From Streptomyces maremycinicus (lineage in GTDB: Bacteria; Actinomycetota; Actinomycetes; Streptomycetales; Streptomycetaceae): a stretch of 64,000 nt of DNA. Of the stretch, positions 57,730-64,000 are shown piece after piece (position 1 is the stretch's first letter; each line of letters starts with the position of its first letter). The notes beneath the pieces were generated by a model that did no database searches, was not told the origin of the DNA, and was given only the letters and a program-made list of their open reading frames with translations. Location of the stretch: contig NZ_BBYG01000010.1 of NCBI RefSeq assembly GCF_001184025.1, forward strand, positions 62,001-126,000, read 5' to 3'. Position numbers and translations under genes: made by a program.

Positions 57730-58167
57730 TCAGGCCGTCTTCGGGGCCGTGAGCTTTGGCGCCTTAACCTGGCCGAGGGCCCGGTCGATCGTGATCTCGA
57801 TGACCACGCGCTCCGGATCTGGTGCCGGCGTTCGTCCGTATCGCTGCCCATAGCGCGTCACGGCGTCGTCCACCGCGTCCGGGTGCGTGCGGACCTCAGC
57901 CGTGCCCTCCAGCGTCGCCCAGCGTCCCCCGTCCACTTGGCAGACGGCGACGCGCGCTTGGCCGGGCAGCGCCGCCTGAAGGTTGGCGACTTTCCTGCTC
58001 GATTTGCGAGTGATAACCCGGGCGATTCCAGCTTCGGCGTCCATGGTGACCCCGACCGGTACGACGTGTGGGCGGCCGTCCGGCCGAAGTGTTGTCAGAG
58101 TGCACAGATGGTACTCGTTCCAGAACTCCAGGTAGCCGTCACCTTGGCGGATTATCTCGGTACTCAT
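57730..58167 (-). CDS. PPOX-type flavin/F420-dependent oxidoreductase
   Basis: 145 residues from ATG at 58167; frame extends to 58224 but the ATG gives a natural family start ('STEIIRQGDGYLEFWNEYHL'). It is a pyridoxamine-phosphate-oxidase-like split barrel: 'CTLTTLRPDGRPHVVPVGVT' near 22-41 and 'SRKVANLQAALPGQARVAVCQ' with 'GRWATLEGTAEVRTHPDAVDD' near 80-100. Actinobacterial members often use F420 or bind heme/FMN. The substrate is unknown, and no partner gene gives a clue. It is transcribed toward the esterase. Confidence 0.82.
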   Translation of the reverse strand: MSTEIIRQGDGYLEFWNEYHLCTLTTLRPDGRPHVVPVGVTMDAEAGIARVITRKSSRKVANLQAALPGQARVAVCQVDGGRWATLEGTAEVRTHPDAVDDAVTRYGQRYGRTPAPDPERVVIEITIDRALGQVKAPKLTAPKTA

Positions 58168-58214
58168 GACCGGGAAGCCTAATCGCGAATGATGTCCAGA
58201 CTGTCCGAAAGTGG

Positions 58215-58535
58215 TTAGGGCCACACCTCGCCCATCGGTGCAGAGGTCACATAATTTGACATTGATCGCGAAGTTTGCCCCATGTATTCATGGTGAAAAT
58301 ATCTCGGATCGATAACAAATTTAGCGCCCCTTATGAAGTTTGATGTGGGCGCGTCAGGCGTAAGAAGCGCCAGCTCAATGACATGATCCACATCTAGAAG
58401 GGCTGATTTGGTGCGTTTTGTTGCTTGGGTGCCACGGTAGCCCGTGGGGTGACTTCCAGCCAGATCCTGATGGGGGCTTCGCGTAGTGTCCGCTGAAGTT
58501 CCCGGAGCCCGTCGAAGGTGCTCGATGTAGCGCAT
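58215..58535 (-). CDS. Small hypothetical protein with atypical composition
   Basis: 106 residues if read from ATG at 58535. The C-terminal half (58215-58410) is much more A/T-rich than the surroundings and uses codons such as AAT, ATA, TTT and AAA that are rare here. It reads 'LLDVDHVIELALLTPDAPTS' with 'FVIDPRYFHHEYMGQT'. 'VDHVIELAL' recalls HNH-type folds, but no complete motif exists. The N-terminal half has ordinary composition, so the gene may be a chimera or not real. I recognise no family. The rest of 58168-58762 shows no gene. Confidence 0.3.
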   Translation of the reverse strand: MRYIEHLRRAPGTSADTTRSPHQDLAGSHPTGYRGTQATKRTKSALLDVDHVIELALLTPDAPTSNFIRGAKFVIDPRYFHHEYMGQTSRSMSNYVTSAPMGEVWP

Positions 58536-58762
58536 TGCTCGTTCGCGCTAGCGACTTTTCGATTACGGAGAGTCTTGGGTGCGCACCGCCGCGCGCCCTG
58601 GGCCGGGGTGTTCGCGGTCTGGATCAACCCACCGCCCTCGATGCCCGTGATCACCTTTTCGGCTGCGTCGTGCAACGGGGACTGGACCTGATTCGAAACG
58701 GGCGCGGTCGTCGCCCGGCTTCGTGGACGAGCCACCCATGGCTGGTACGAAGGGGATTACTG

Positions 58763-59401
58763 ATGTGTTCGGGAAGAAGTGACCGCGACGCGGCTGAACC
58801 CAACGTCTCCGCGCAGGGCGGGGTGAGCCGCCGACGGTTGGGTCGGTGGCGTACCGCTCAGAAGCGGACGGTGGAGCGGGACCTGCACCGTCGCCTACGG
58901 CGAGAGCTTCAGGACCTCGGCGTCCAACCTCCGCTTGACGTGGAAGAGCTGTGCCGACTGGTCGGCGAGAGGCGCGGGCGCCCGATCGTGCTTCGAGCCT
59001 TCCCGCTGGAGAAGCCGGGCCCCTCCGGGCTGTGTATCGACACGCCGCAGATGGACGTGATCCTCTACCAGCAGGAGACGACCCGTCTGCATCAGCTGCA
59101 GATCATCCTGCACGAGCTCTTCCACATCCTCGTAGCCGAGTGGGAGGACGGCGAGAAGCAGGAGGCGCCGGACGACTTCGTCGAGGGCTGGGCGACCCTG
59201 ATCCCCGTACTCGACCCCAAGTTGATCCGCCGAGTCGCCCGCCGGTGCTCGTACGAGGACGGGGAGGAGTGCCAGGTCGAGCTCGCGGCCACGATCATCC
59301 TGGAATGGTCGTCGGTGCTTGACCACGTCACCCCGCTGTCCGAGGACCCCTCGGTCCGCCGTGTTCAGGCGGCGCTGGGCGACCGGCGAGGGTGGCTCTG
59401 A
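58763..59401 (+). CDS. ImmA/IrrE-type metallopeptidase domain protein
   Basis: 212 residues from ATG at 58763, with AGGGG at 58751-58755. The first ~50 residues are basic ('RRRLGRWRTAQKRTVERDLH'). A zinc-protease helix 'QIILHELFHILVAEWED' lies near residues 110-126 and carries HExxH (His-Glu-Leu-Phe-His), with an acidic 'DDFVEGWATLIP' downstream. Similar proteins in Streptomyces are annotated as ImmA/IrrE-like or toxin-component proteins and often sit beside a membrane protein and an XRE regulator, as here. It may cleave the neighbouring XRE-type repressor, as IrrE and ImmA do. Overlap with the next gene is nil (3 bases apart). Confidence 0.8.
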   Translation: MCSGRSDRDAAEPNVSAQGGVSRRRLGRWRTAQKRTVERDLHRRLRRELQDLGVQPPLDVEELCRLVGERRGRPIVLRAFPLEKPGPSGLCIDTPQMDVILYQQETTRLHQLQIILHELFHILVAEWEDGEKQEAPDDFVEGWATLIPVLDPKLIRRVARRCSYEDGEECQVELAATIILEWSSVLDHVTPLSEDPSVRRVQAALGDRRGWL

Positions 59402-59404
59402 CCA

Positions 59405-60520
59405 GTGACCGGAGTAATTCTCCTGGGCCTCGTCGCTGCCGTCGTCTGGAAGCTGTACCAGTGGTCGAGAGCACCCCGTGACGCGCCACTCCGCTCCGTC
59501 ACGCTCTGTCTGTTGAGCGCCGCGCTGTCCTATCCGCTGGCCATGCCCGGCGGAGCCTCGGGCGTCGACACCGTGGCCGGGCACGGCACCGCGAAACTGA
59601 TCCAGAACGTGCTGCTCCTGCTCACGGTCTACTTCCTCATGTGCTTCTACCTGTATTCGGCCGACGAACGGGCCGGGCGGCTCCGCGGCAGGAGGGAAGC
59701 CCTCGTCGTGGCAGCCGTGGCGGTGGCGATCACGGTCGCCGCGCTGTCGGTTCCGCACGACGTGTTCGCCGGTTCTTTCAGCACGGCGGACATGACGATC
59801 CCGCAGATCGCCTTCTTCTACGGCGGCGCCGGTCTGTACCTCATGTACGCCCTCGGCGTCGCCGGTCGGTGGACTCACCGCTATGCCCGCGTGTCGCGGC
59901 GCCCACACGCCACGGGTCTGTGGATGGCCGCCATCGGCCTCGGCGTGATGGCGGTGGCCTGCGCCGTCCGCGCGGTCTTCGTCGCCATCCGGTGGAGTGG
60001 CGGGACCGTGCCTCAGGCGCTCATGACGGGTGTCGCGTTCCTTCTTGTGGTGTCCATCCTGCTGTTCTTCGTGGGGGTCACCTATCCGGGGGCTCGCTCG
60101 CGGGTCACGTCGGTGCGGCTCTGGCTGCTGCGCCGCCGTCACCACCGGAGGCTGGCCCCGCTGTGGCGACTGCTCGCCGAGGCCTATCCGGAGAACGTGC
60201 TGCGGCCCGCCTCCTCCGGGCTGTGGGACCGGTGGCGAGCGCGTGGCGTGCACCGCCGCTACCACCGACGGATAGTGGAATGCCGTGACGGACTGGTTGA
60301 TGTCAGCCCGTACCTGGCCGATGCATCGGAGGACACGGAAGTGCTCGACCTCCCCCCTGCCGTGTTGGCGGATCGCCTTCAGCGCGCCGTGGAGATGATC
60401 GGAAAGGGAGCCCTCGCGACACGTCCGGCGGTACCGCTGGCCGTGCCCAAGGAGGACAACCGGGAAGCGGATGTCCGTCAGCTGATCGCGGTGTCGGACG
60501 CACTGCGCCTGTCCGCGTAA
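59405..60520 (+). CDS. Integral membrane protein (MAB_1171c-like)
   Basis: 371 residues from GTG at 59405, 3 bases after the protease gene. The first ~230 residues contain about seven hydrophobic helices (for example 'LLLLTVYFLMCFYLY', 'AFLLVVSILLFFVGVTYPG'). The last ~140 residues are a charged cytoplasmic domain ending 'VRQLIAVSDALRLSA'. It belongs to a family common in Streptomyces beside ImmA-like proteins, of unknown function. It may form a regulatory or transport unit with them. No transporter motif was seen. Confidence 0.75.
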   Translation: MTGVILLGLVAAVVWKLYQWSRAPRDAPLRSVTLCLLSAALSYPLAMPGGASGVDTVAGHGTAKLIQNVLLLLTVYFLMCFYLYSADERAGRLRGRREALVVAAVAVAITVAALSVPHDVFAGSFSTADMTIPQIAFFYGGAGLYLMYALGVAGRWTHRYARVSRRPHATGLWMAAIGLGVMAVACAVRAVFVAIRWSGGTVPQALMTGVAFLLVVSILLFFVGVTYPGARSRVTSVRLWLLRRRHHRRLAPLWRLLAEAYPENVLRPASSGLWDRWRARGVHRRYHRRIVECRDGLVDVSPYLADASEDTEVLDLPPAVLADRLQRAVEMIGKGALATRPAVPLAVPKEDNREADVRQLIAVSDALRLSA

Positions 60521-60542
60521 CCACCGAAGTCAAGGAGATCAG

Positions 60543-61739
60543 ATGCTCATCACCGCAGGCCGAGTCCTCGTCGACTCCGGGACGTACCTGGACGACGGCG
60601 CAGTCCTCATCAAGGGTGACTCGATCACGGCGGTGGGACCGCGTGCGCGGATCGAGGAGCAGGCGGACACGGACGTTGAACACGTCGCGTTCCCTGGGGG
60701 GACAGCCGTGGCCGGCCTTATCGACGCGCACGTCCACCTCGCGTTCGACGGAGGCGCGGACCCCGTGGCCGCGCTCCACGAGTCCAGCGACGAGACCCTG
60801 TTGAAGGACATGCGGCGCCGTGCGGAGCAGCTCCTGCGCAGTGGCGTGACGACGGTCCGAGACCTGGGCGACCGCAACGGCCTCGCCCTGCGTCTGGACG
60901 AGGAGATCGCCGGCGGCACGACCCCGGGCCCTCGGGTCGTCTCGGCGGGGACGCCCGCGACCCCGCCCGGGGGACACTGCCACTTCCTCGGGGGCGAGGT
61001 CTCCGGCGTGACCGAGGTCCGTGATCTCGTACGACGCAACGTCTCGGCGGGTGCCGGCGCGATCAAGGCGATGGTCACCGGAGGCGGCCTGACCAAGGAC
61101 GGGCCGAAGAGCTGGCAGAGCCAGTTCACCCCGGAGGAACTCCAGGCCCTCGTGGACGAGGCCCACCAGGCTGGCCTACCGGTGGCCGCCCATGCGCACG
61201 GCACGGACGGCATCACCGCGGCCGTGGAAGCCGGCGTCGACACGATCGAGCACTGCACGTGGATGACGAACGACGGCTTCGACCTCCGCCCCGACGTCCT
61301 GAAGCAGATCATCGACCGGGACATCGCCGTCTGCCCCGCGGTCAGCCCCCACTGGGAGATGCTTCCCCGCTTCTTCGGCGAGGAGCGGGCGGCGGCCATG
61401 TTCGATCTCGTACGGCAGATGGCCGACGCCGGCGCCAAGCTCATCGCCGGCACTGACGCCGGCGTCCAGCGCGCCGGGTTCGACGGCCTAGTCCCCGCTC
61501 TTTCCTTCTACGCTCACCTTGGCCTGGCGAACAGCAGGATCCTCGACATGGCGACCACCGACGCGGCCGACGCGCTCGGGCTGGGCGGGACGACGGGCCG
61601 GATCGCTCCGGGATTCCGTGCGGACCTGCTGGTGATCGACGGAGACCCCTTGGAAGATCTCAGCGTCCTGAAGACGGTCCGGGCTGTGGTCGCCGCCGGT
61701 CGCCTCCACGAGCCGGGCACGACGGCGGAGCAGCGGTAG
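60543..61739 (+). CDS. Amidohydrolase family protein
   Basis: 398 residues from ATG at 60543, with AAGGAG about 5 bases upstream. The metal-dependent TIM-barrel signature is complete: 'VAGLIDAHVHLAF' near 56-68 (HxH), 'AAHAHGTDGIT' near 216-226, 'VDTIEHCTWM' near 232-241, and 'LIAGTDAGVQRAGF' near 300-313 (final aspartate). It hydrolyses C-N bonds, e.g. in cyclic amides or imidazolones, or peptides of prolidase type. It ends with a terminator before the convergent XRE gene. Substrate unknown; association with the ImmA/membrane pair is conserved in similar Streptomyces loci as far as I know. Confidence 0.88.
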   Translation: MLITAGRVLVDSGTYLDDGAVLIKGDSITAVGPRARIEEQADTDVEHVAFPGGTAVAGLIDAHVHLAFDGGADPVAALHESSDETLLKDMRRRAEQLLRSGVTTVRDLGDRNGLALRLDEEIAGGTTPGPRVVSAGTPATPPGGHCHFLGGEVSGVTEVRDLVRRNVSAGAGAIKAMVTGGGLTKDGPKSWQSQFTPEELQALVDEAHQAGLPVAAHAHGTDGITAAVEAGVDTIEHCTWMTNDGFDLRPDVLKQIIDRDIAVCPAVSPHWEMLPRFFGEERAAAMFDLVRQMADAGAKLIAGTDAGVQRAGFDGLVPALSFYAHLGLANSRILDMATTDAADALGLGGTTGRIAPGFRADLLVIDGDPLEDLSVLKTVRAVVAAGRLHEPGTTAEQR

Positions 61740-61747
61740 GCATATCG

Positions 61748-61777
61748 CCTGTCCGCAGCCCGTGAGCTGCGGACAGG
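61748..61777. terminator. Bidirectional hairpin
   Basis: CCTGTCCGCAG (61748-61758) pairs exactly with CTGCGGACAGG (61767-61777) across an 8-base loop. It separates the amidohydrolase stop (61739) from the convergent XRE gene stop (61782). Confidence 0.85.
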
Positions 61778-61781
61778 GGGG

Positions 61782-62684
61782 CTACTCGTTCGCGTCAGTT
61801 TGCTTCTCCTCCAGCTCCGCCACCAGCTCGTTGACGAGTTCCATCGCCTTCGGCGACAGGCCCTGCGAGCCCATGCCACGGCCCTTCACCCGGCCCACGG
61901 CCCCCTTTTTGGCGGCTGCCAGGAGCTGGAGGCCTTCATAGACCTGAGCGGCCACGGCGTCGTTCGGCTCGAAGTACATCCGGGAGACGCCGACGACCGC
62001 GGCCAGTGCGTCCAGGACCGCGGGGGACGCGGTCTCGGTAACGCCTGTGCGGAGATCCCGGAAGTCCTCTTCGGTGAGGATCGGCGCCCCGGCATGGGCG
62101 TTCACCGCGATCGCCAGCTCCGCGTCCGAGGGCGGACCTTGGGGGCCGGGATACGAGCTGTCCAGGAGCAGAGTGATCTTCTCGGCCAGTGATTCGGGAG
62201 GGGTTCCAGGAGCCGAGGTCCTCCCCGCTCGCGATGGTGCGGGTTCTTCAACCTGCACACCCTGCGCCTTGGCGATCGACCGGGCTTCCGCCCGCCGCAG
62301 GTCCTCCTCGCTGACCCCGTACGCCGTCGCCAAGGCGGGGACGTACTTGTCCTTGAGCTGTCGCTCTCCGCGTTCGGCCGCCGCCACTGGTCCGGCGCTC
62401 TTGGTTCCGATCAGCGCGGCCGTCTCGTACTGGTAGTAGCCGGCATCGCAACGCAGATCGGTGAGATCAGGCGGCCCAGACCGGGGGAACAGTTCGTCGA
62501 CATCGCTTCCGAGCGCGCGCGCCAGCGCGGACAGTTTCTCCGGATCGGGAGTCTGGGCACCGCCTTCCCAACTGGCGACCGCCGAGTCGGACACGCCCAG
62601 AGCCTCGCCCACGGCGGCCTGGTAGATCTCGGCGGCTCGCCGCACCGCACGCAGACGGCTTCGGTCGAAGTGACGAGCAGGCAT
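61782..62684 (-). CDS. XRE family transcriptional regulator
   Basis: 300 residues from ATG at 62684. The first helix-turn-helix is near residues 12-60 ('YQAAVGEALGVSDSAVASWE' and 'DPEKLSALARALGSDVDELF'). A second one-third-length copy is near 75-115 ('ETAALIGTKSAGPVAAAERG' and 'VPALATAYGVSEEDL'). The remainder ('ESLAEKITLLLDSSYPGPQG', 'DALAAVVGVSRMYFEPNDAV') is typical of actinobacterial XRE proteins that sit near ImmA-like proteases. It is probably the repressor of the divergent or its own gene, and may be the target of the protease at 58763. Start and candidate operators are at 62707-62757. Confidence 0.87.
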   Translation of the reverse strand: MPARHFDRSRLRAVRRAAEIYQAAVGEALGVSDSAVASWEGGAQTPDPEKLSALARALGSDVDELFPRSGPPDLTDLRCDAGYYQYETAALIGTKSAGPVAAAERGERQLKDKYVPALATAYGVSEEDLRRAEARSIAKAQGVQVEEPAPSRAGRTSAPGTPPESLAEKITLLLDSSYPGPQGPPSDAELAIAVNAHAGAPILTEEDFRDLRTGVTETASPAVLDALAAVVGVSRMYFEPNDAVAAQVYEGLQLLAAAKKGAVGRVKGRGMGSQGLSPKAMELVNELVAELEEKQTDANE

Positions 62685-62706
62685 CGGATCCTCGTTTTTA
62701 TGGAAG

Positions 62707-62757
62707 CTGGAGTAGATCCAGTGTGTTGACTTTTTCTTCAGGCGGGAATAGCTTCAG
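62707..62757. promoter_or_regulatory. Direct-repeat operator candidates upstream of the XRE gene
   Basis: GGAGTAGATCCAG (62709-62721) and GGAATAGCTTCAG (62745-62757) differ at 3 positions and are spaced 36 bases apart. The first is embedded in the palindrome CTGGA-GTAGA-TCCAG (62707-62721). Both lie within 75 bases upstream of the XRE start, in an A/T-rich stretch with TTGACT at 62726-62731. Autoregulation is plausible. The rest of the 339-base gap to 63023 shows no gene I would call. Confidence 0.5.
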
Positions 62758-63023
62758 CTTAGCGAAGAGCGAGCGGCGTTGCACCCTTGCTCGATCTTCG
62801 TCTTCGCGCTCTGGCGAGGCTCTCGGGCTGAGGGAGGGAGCGAGGGGGGCGGTCGCGATGTCCTGTGCGGGGAGCGCTCTCGGAAGGAATCGGTGCCGGG
62901 GAGTTCGTCTCTCGGGCGCCAGAAAGTGCGCGGCTTCGGCCCGGACGAGGCGCGAGGTCGTACTTCGGTCACTGCTTGCCCTTGAACGGTACGCGCGGGT
63001 GGCTGTCGCGTGAGGAGTGTTGT

Positions 63024-63191
63024 ATGTCTCTGCTTCATCGAACGGCCATGGATAAAGCCGTTCGGGTCGAATGCCTGGTGCCCGCGGAGATTCCGTCGTG
63101 CATCAGCGCCGCGCACCCGCTGATCCTCACGCACTGCGACAGCTTAGAAACCAGGCGCGGGTGCCGAGTTCGGTCTAGGCACGTGTCCTGA
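63024..63191 (+). CDS. Small hypothetical protein
   Basis: 55 residues from ATG at 63024, with a strong ribosome site GAGGAG at 63012-63017 at ideal spacing. It reads 'MSLLHRTAMDKAVRVECLVP' and 'AHPLILTHCDSLETRRGCRV'. It contains three cysteines and several histidines but no known motif. The ribosome site favours translation, but the short length and lack of homologues I know leave doubt. It stands alone, 326 bases before the next gene. Confidence 0.4.
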   Translation: MSLLHRTAMDKAVRVECLVPAEIPSCISAAHPLILTHCDSLETRRGCRVRSRHVS

Positions 63192-63383
63192 CGCCCACCA
63201 GTCCAGCGATATATGTCGAGTTGGCGTCGAATCCGCTCAGCACCCGCTGCCCGCTGGAGTGTTGACCGCCGTCTGCATATGTTGCTGCTCCCTCGGCGGA
63301 ACCGCCGAACCCGAACCCCTCAAGGGAGAAACGCGAAAACCACATCCAACTTCAAGTCCGCGGTTCCCAAAGGGAAATGAGAC

Positions 63384-63414
63384 GGCGCCCAGGAGTTAGC
63401 AGCTCCCGGGCGCC
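63384..63414. terminator. Hairpin in the gap 63192-63517
   Basis: GGCGCCC-A-GGAG (63384-63395) pairs with CTCC-C-GGGCGCC (63403-63414), one mismatch, around TTAGCAG. The surrounding 326 bases contain no recognisable gene; the hairpin could end transcription of the small gene at 63024. Confidence 0.6.
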
Positions 63415-63517
63415 AAACCCGCCACCCTGAGGGCGCGGATTCATAACCGGGGCGAGTCGGCTGGCCTTTTCGACGAGAACGGCCGTCCCACCCCACCTAC
63501 GAGTGAGGAATTCTCGC

Positions 63518-63877
63518 ATGCCCGCGTCCCGAAGCGGAAGGGCGCTCGCCGTCCAGCCCGCCAAGGCCGTTGACGCCACTGACGGTATCCGCCAGCACCG
63601 CCTCGCTGCCCTCCTGGTGGACATGGTGCCCGGTGCCCGCATCATCCGCGTCTCGCAGCACCAGCCCAGCCAGACCTGGCCGAGCCCCTACACCCGCGCG
63701 TACGACGAGCGGGGACAGCCCATACCCCTCAACCGGACCCAGCGCGTGGCCGCCGCCCGCTGGGTGATCCGCGCCTTCCCCGAGGCGAACTGGGACGAGA
63801 CGCGCGACCTCGACCTGACCAGCGGGACCCTGCGCCCCGCCGCCGAGGCCTGCGCTCGCTCGGACGGGGGCCGTTGA
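63518..63877 (+). CDS. Hypothetical protein of mobile-element type
   Basis: 119 residues from ATG at 63518, with GAGGAA at 63505-63510. It is a small basic protein: 'ALLVDMVPGARIIRVSQHQP' and 'LNRTQRVAAARWVIRAFPEA' with 'NWDETRDLDLTSGTLRPAAE'. Proteins with this 'TQRVAAARWV.R.FP..NW' pattern are common beside replication-type genes of Streptomyces prophages and integrative elements, as far as I recall. The neighbour directly after it (3 bases) supports that. Function unknown. Confidence 0.6.
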   Translation: MPASRSGRALAVQPAKAVDATDGIRQHRLAALLVDMVPGARIIRVSQHQPSQTWPSPYTRAYDERGQPIPLNRTQRVAAARWVIRAFPEANWDETRDLDLTSGTLRPAAEACARSDGGR

Positions 63878-63879
63878 CC

Positions 63880-64000
63880 GTGGCCCGGATCCGAACGATC
63901 AAGCCCGAAGCCTTCGCGTCCGAGTCGCTCGCCGCGGTCTCCCTCGCCGCGGAGCGGACCTTCTTCGGCCTCCTCACCCAGGCCGACGACCACGGACGCT
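63880..64000 (+). CDS. Phage/integrative-element type protein, N-terminal part
   Basis: GTG at 63880 opens a frame that runs off the window. The 40 visible residues begin 'VARIRTIKPEAFASESLAAV' and continue to 'FFGLLTQADDHGR'. This N-terminus is frequent in actinobacterial prophage and integrative-element proteins, some of which carry DnaD-like or helicase-loader regions further on. It starts 3 bases after the preceding gene. The window thus probably ends inside the left part of a mobile element. Confidence 0.6.
   Translation, partial: MARIRTIKPEAFASESLAAVSLAAERTFFGLLTQADDHGR

Noticed and set aside
62754..63134. 126-residue minus-strand frame and overlapping plus-strand frames upstream of the XRE gene
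   Set aside because: They have no ribosome sites, no family resemblance and a mixed composition; only the small gene at 63024 has a convincing ribosome site.

Overview
The window is high-GC actinobacterial DNA (roughly 70% G+C by eye, strong G/C in third codon positions, many GTG starts, many 1-8 base gene overlaps, Tat-type signal peptides). It looks like a Streptomyces chromosome, probably an accessory or arm region because it is full of catabolic operons and decayed gene fragments. No rRNA, tRNA, CRISPR array, complete insertion sequence or polyketide/peptide synthetase was seen.

Layout. (1) 1-2.1 kb: 3' end of an aromatic-ring FAD monooxygenase, a fumarylacetoacetate-hydrolase (FAH) family enzyme and an IclR regulator. 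(2) 2.3-20.8 kb: plant polysaccharide locus. A GH42 beta-galactosidase and a sugar ABC transporter run leftward. A GH51 arabinofuranosidase, three Tat-exported polysaccharide-degrading proteins, a second GH51 enzyme, a LacI regulator and a GH43-like enzyme run rightward. Together they fit export of enzymes that cut arabinan, galactan or pectin side chains, uptake of the products, and cytoplasmic hydrolysis. (3) 21.2-25.9 kb: leftward tartrate/C4-acid module (transporter DctA, glycerate kinase, LysR regulator, tartrate-dehydrogenase-like enzyme). (4) 26.0-55.2 kb: a large island that looks like catabolism of an unknown, probably aromatic, compound. It has three pairs of an HsaA/HpaB-like flavoprotein with an NTF2/SnoaL-like protein, two related MFS carriers, a peptide-type ABC transporter with a permease-ATPase fusion, flavin reductases, an extradiol dioxygenase, two FAH enzymes, and CoA-side-chain enzymes (enoyl-CoA hydratase, acetoacetyl-CoA synthetase, carnitine-dehydrogenase-like enzyme, aldehyde dehydrogenase). 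TetR and GntR regulators have candidate operators in the divergent intergenic regions. (5) 55.2-58.2 kb: fragments, a type-B carboxylesterase and a PPOX-type flavin protein. (6) 58.2-62.7 kb: ImmA/IrrE-like metalloprotease, membrane protein, amidohydrolase and XRE regulator. (7) 63-64 kb: small proteins and the start of a gene of a type often seen in prophages or integrative elements.

Pseudogenes and fragments lie at the edges of and inside the island: TetR-like at 26.0-26.7 kb, GH42 3' end and SDR at 30.3-31.2 kb, acyl-CoA dehydrogenase 3' end, a second GH42 3'-end remnant and a truncated gene at 55.3-56.0 kb. The two GH42 remnants lie in the same orientation at 30.3 and 55.8 kb and match the 3' end of the intact GH42 gene at 2.36 kb, which suggests past recombination. 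The most interesting item is the threefold flavoprotein plus NTF2-like pairing, together with the transporter operon that carries one of the pairs.
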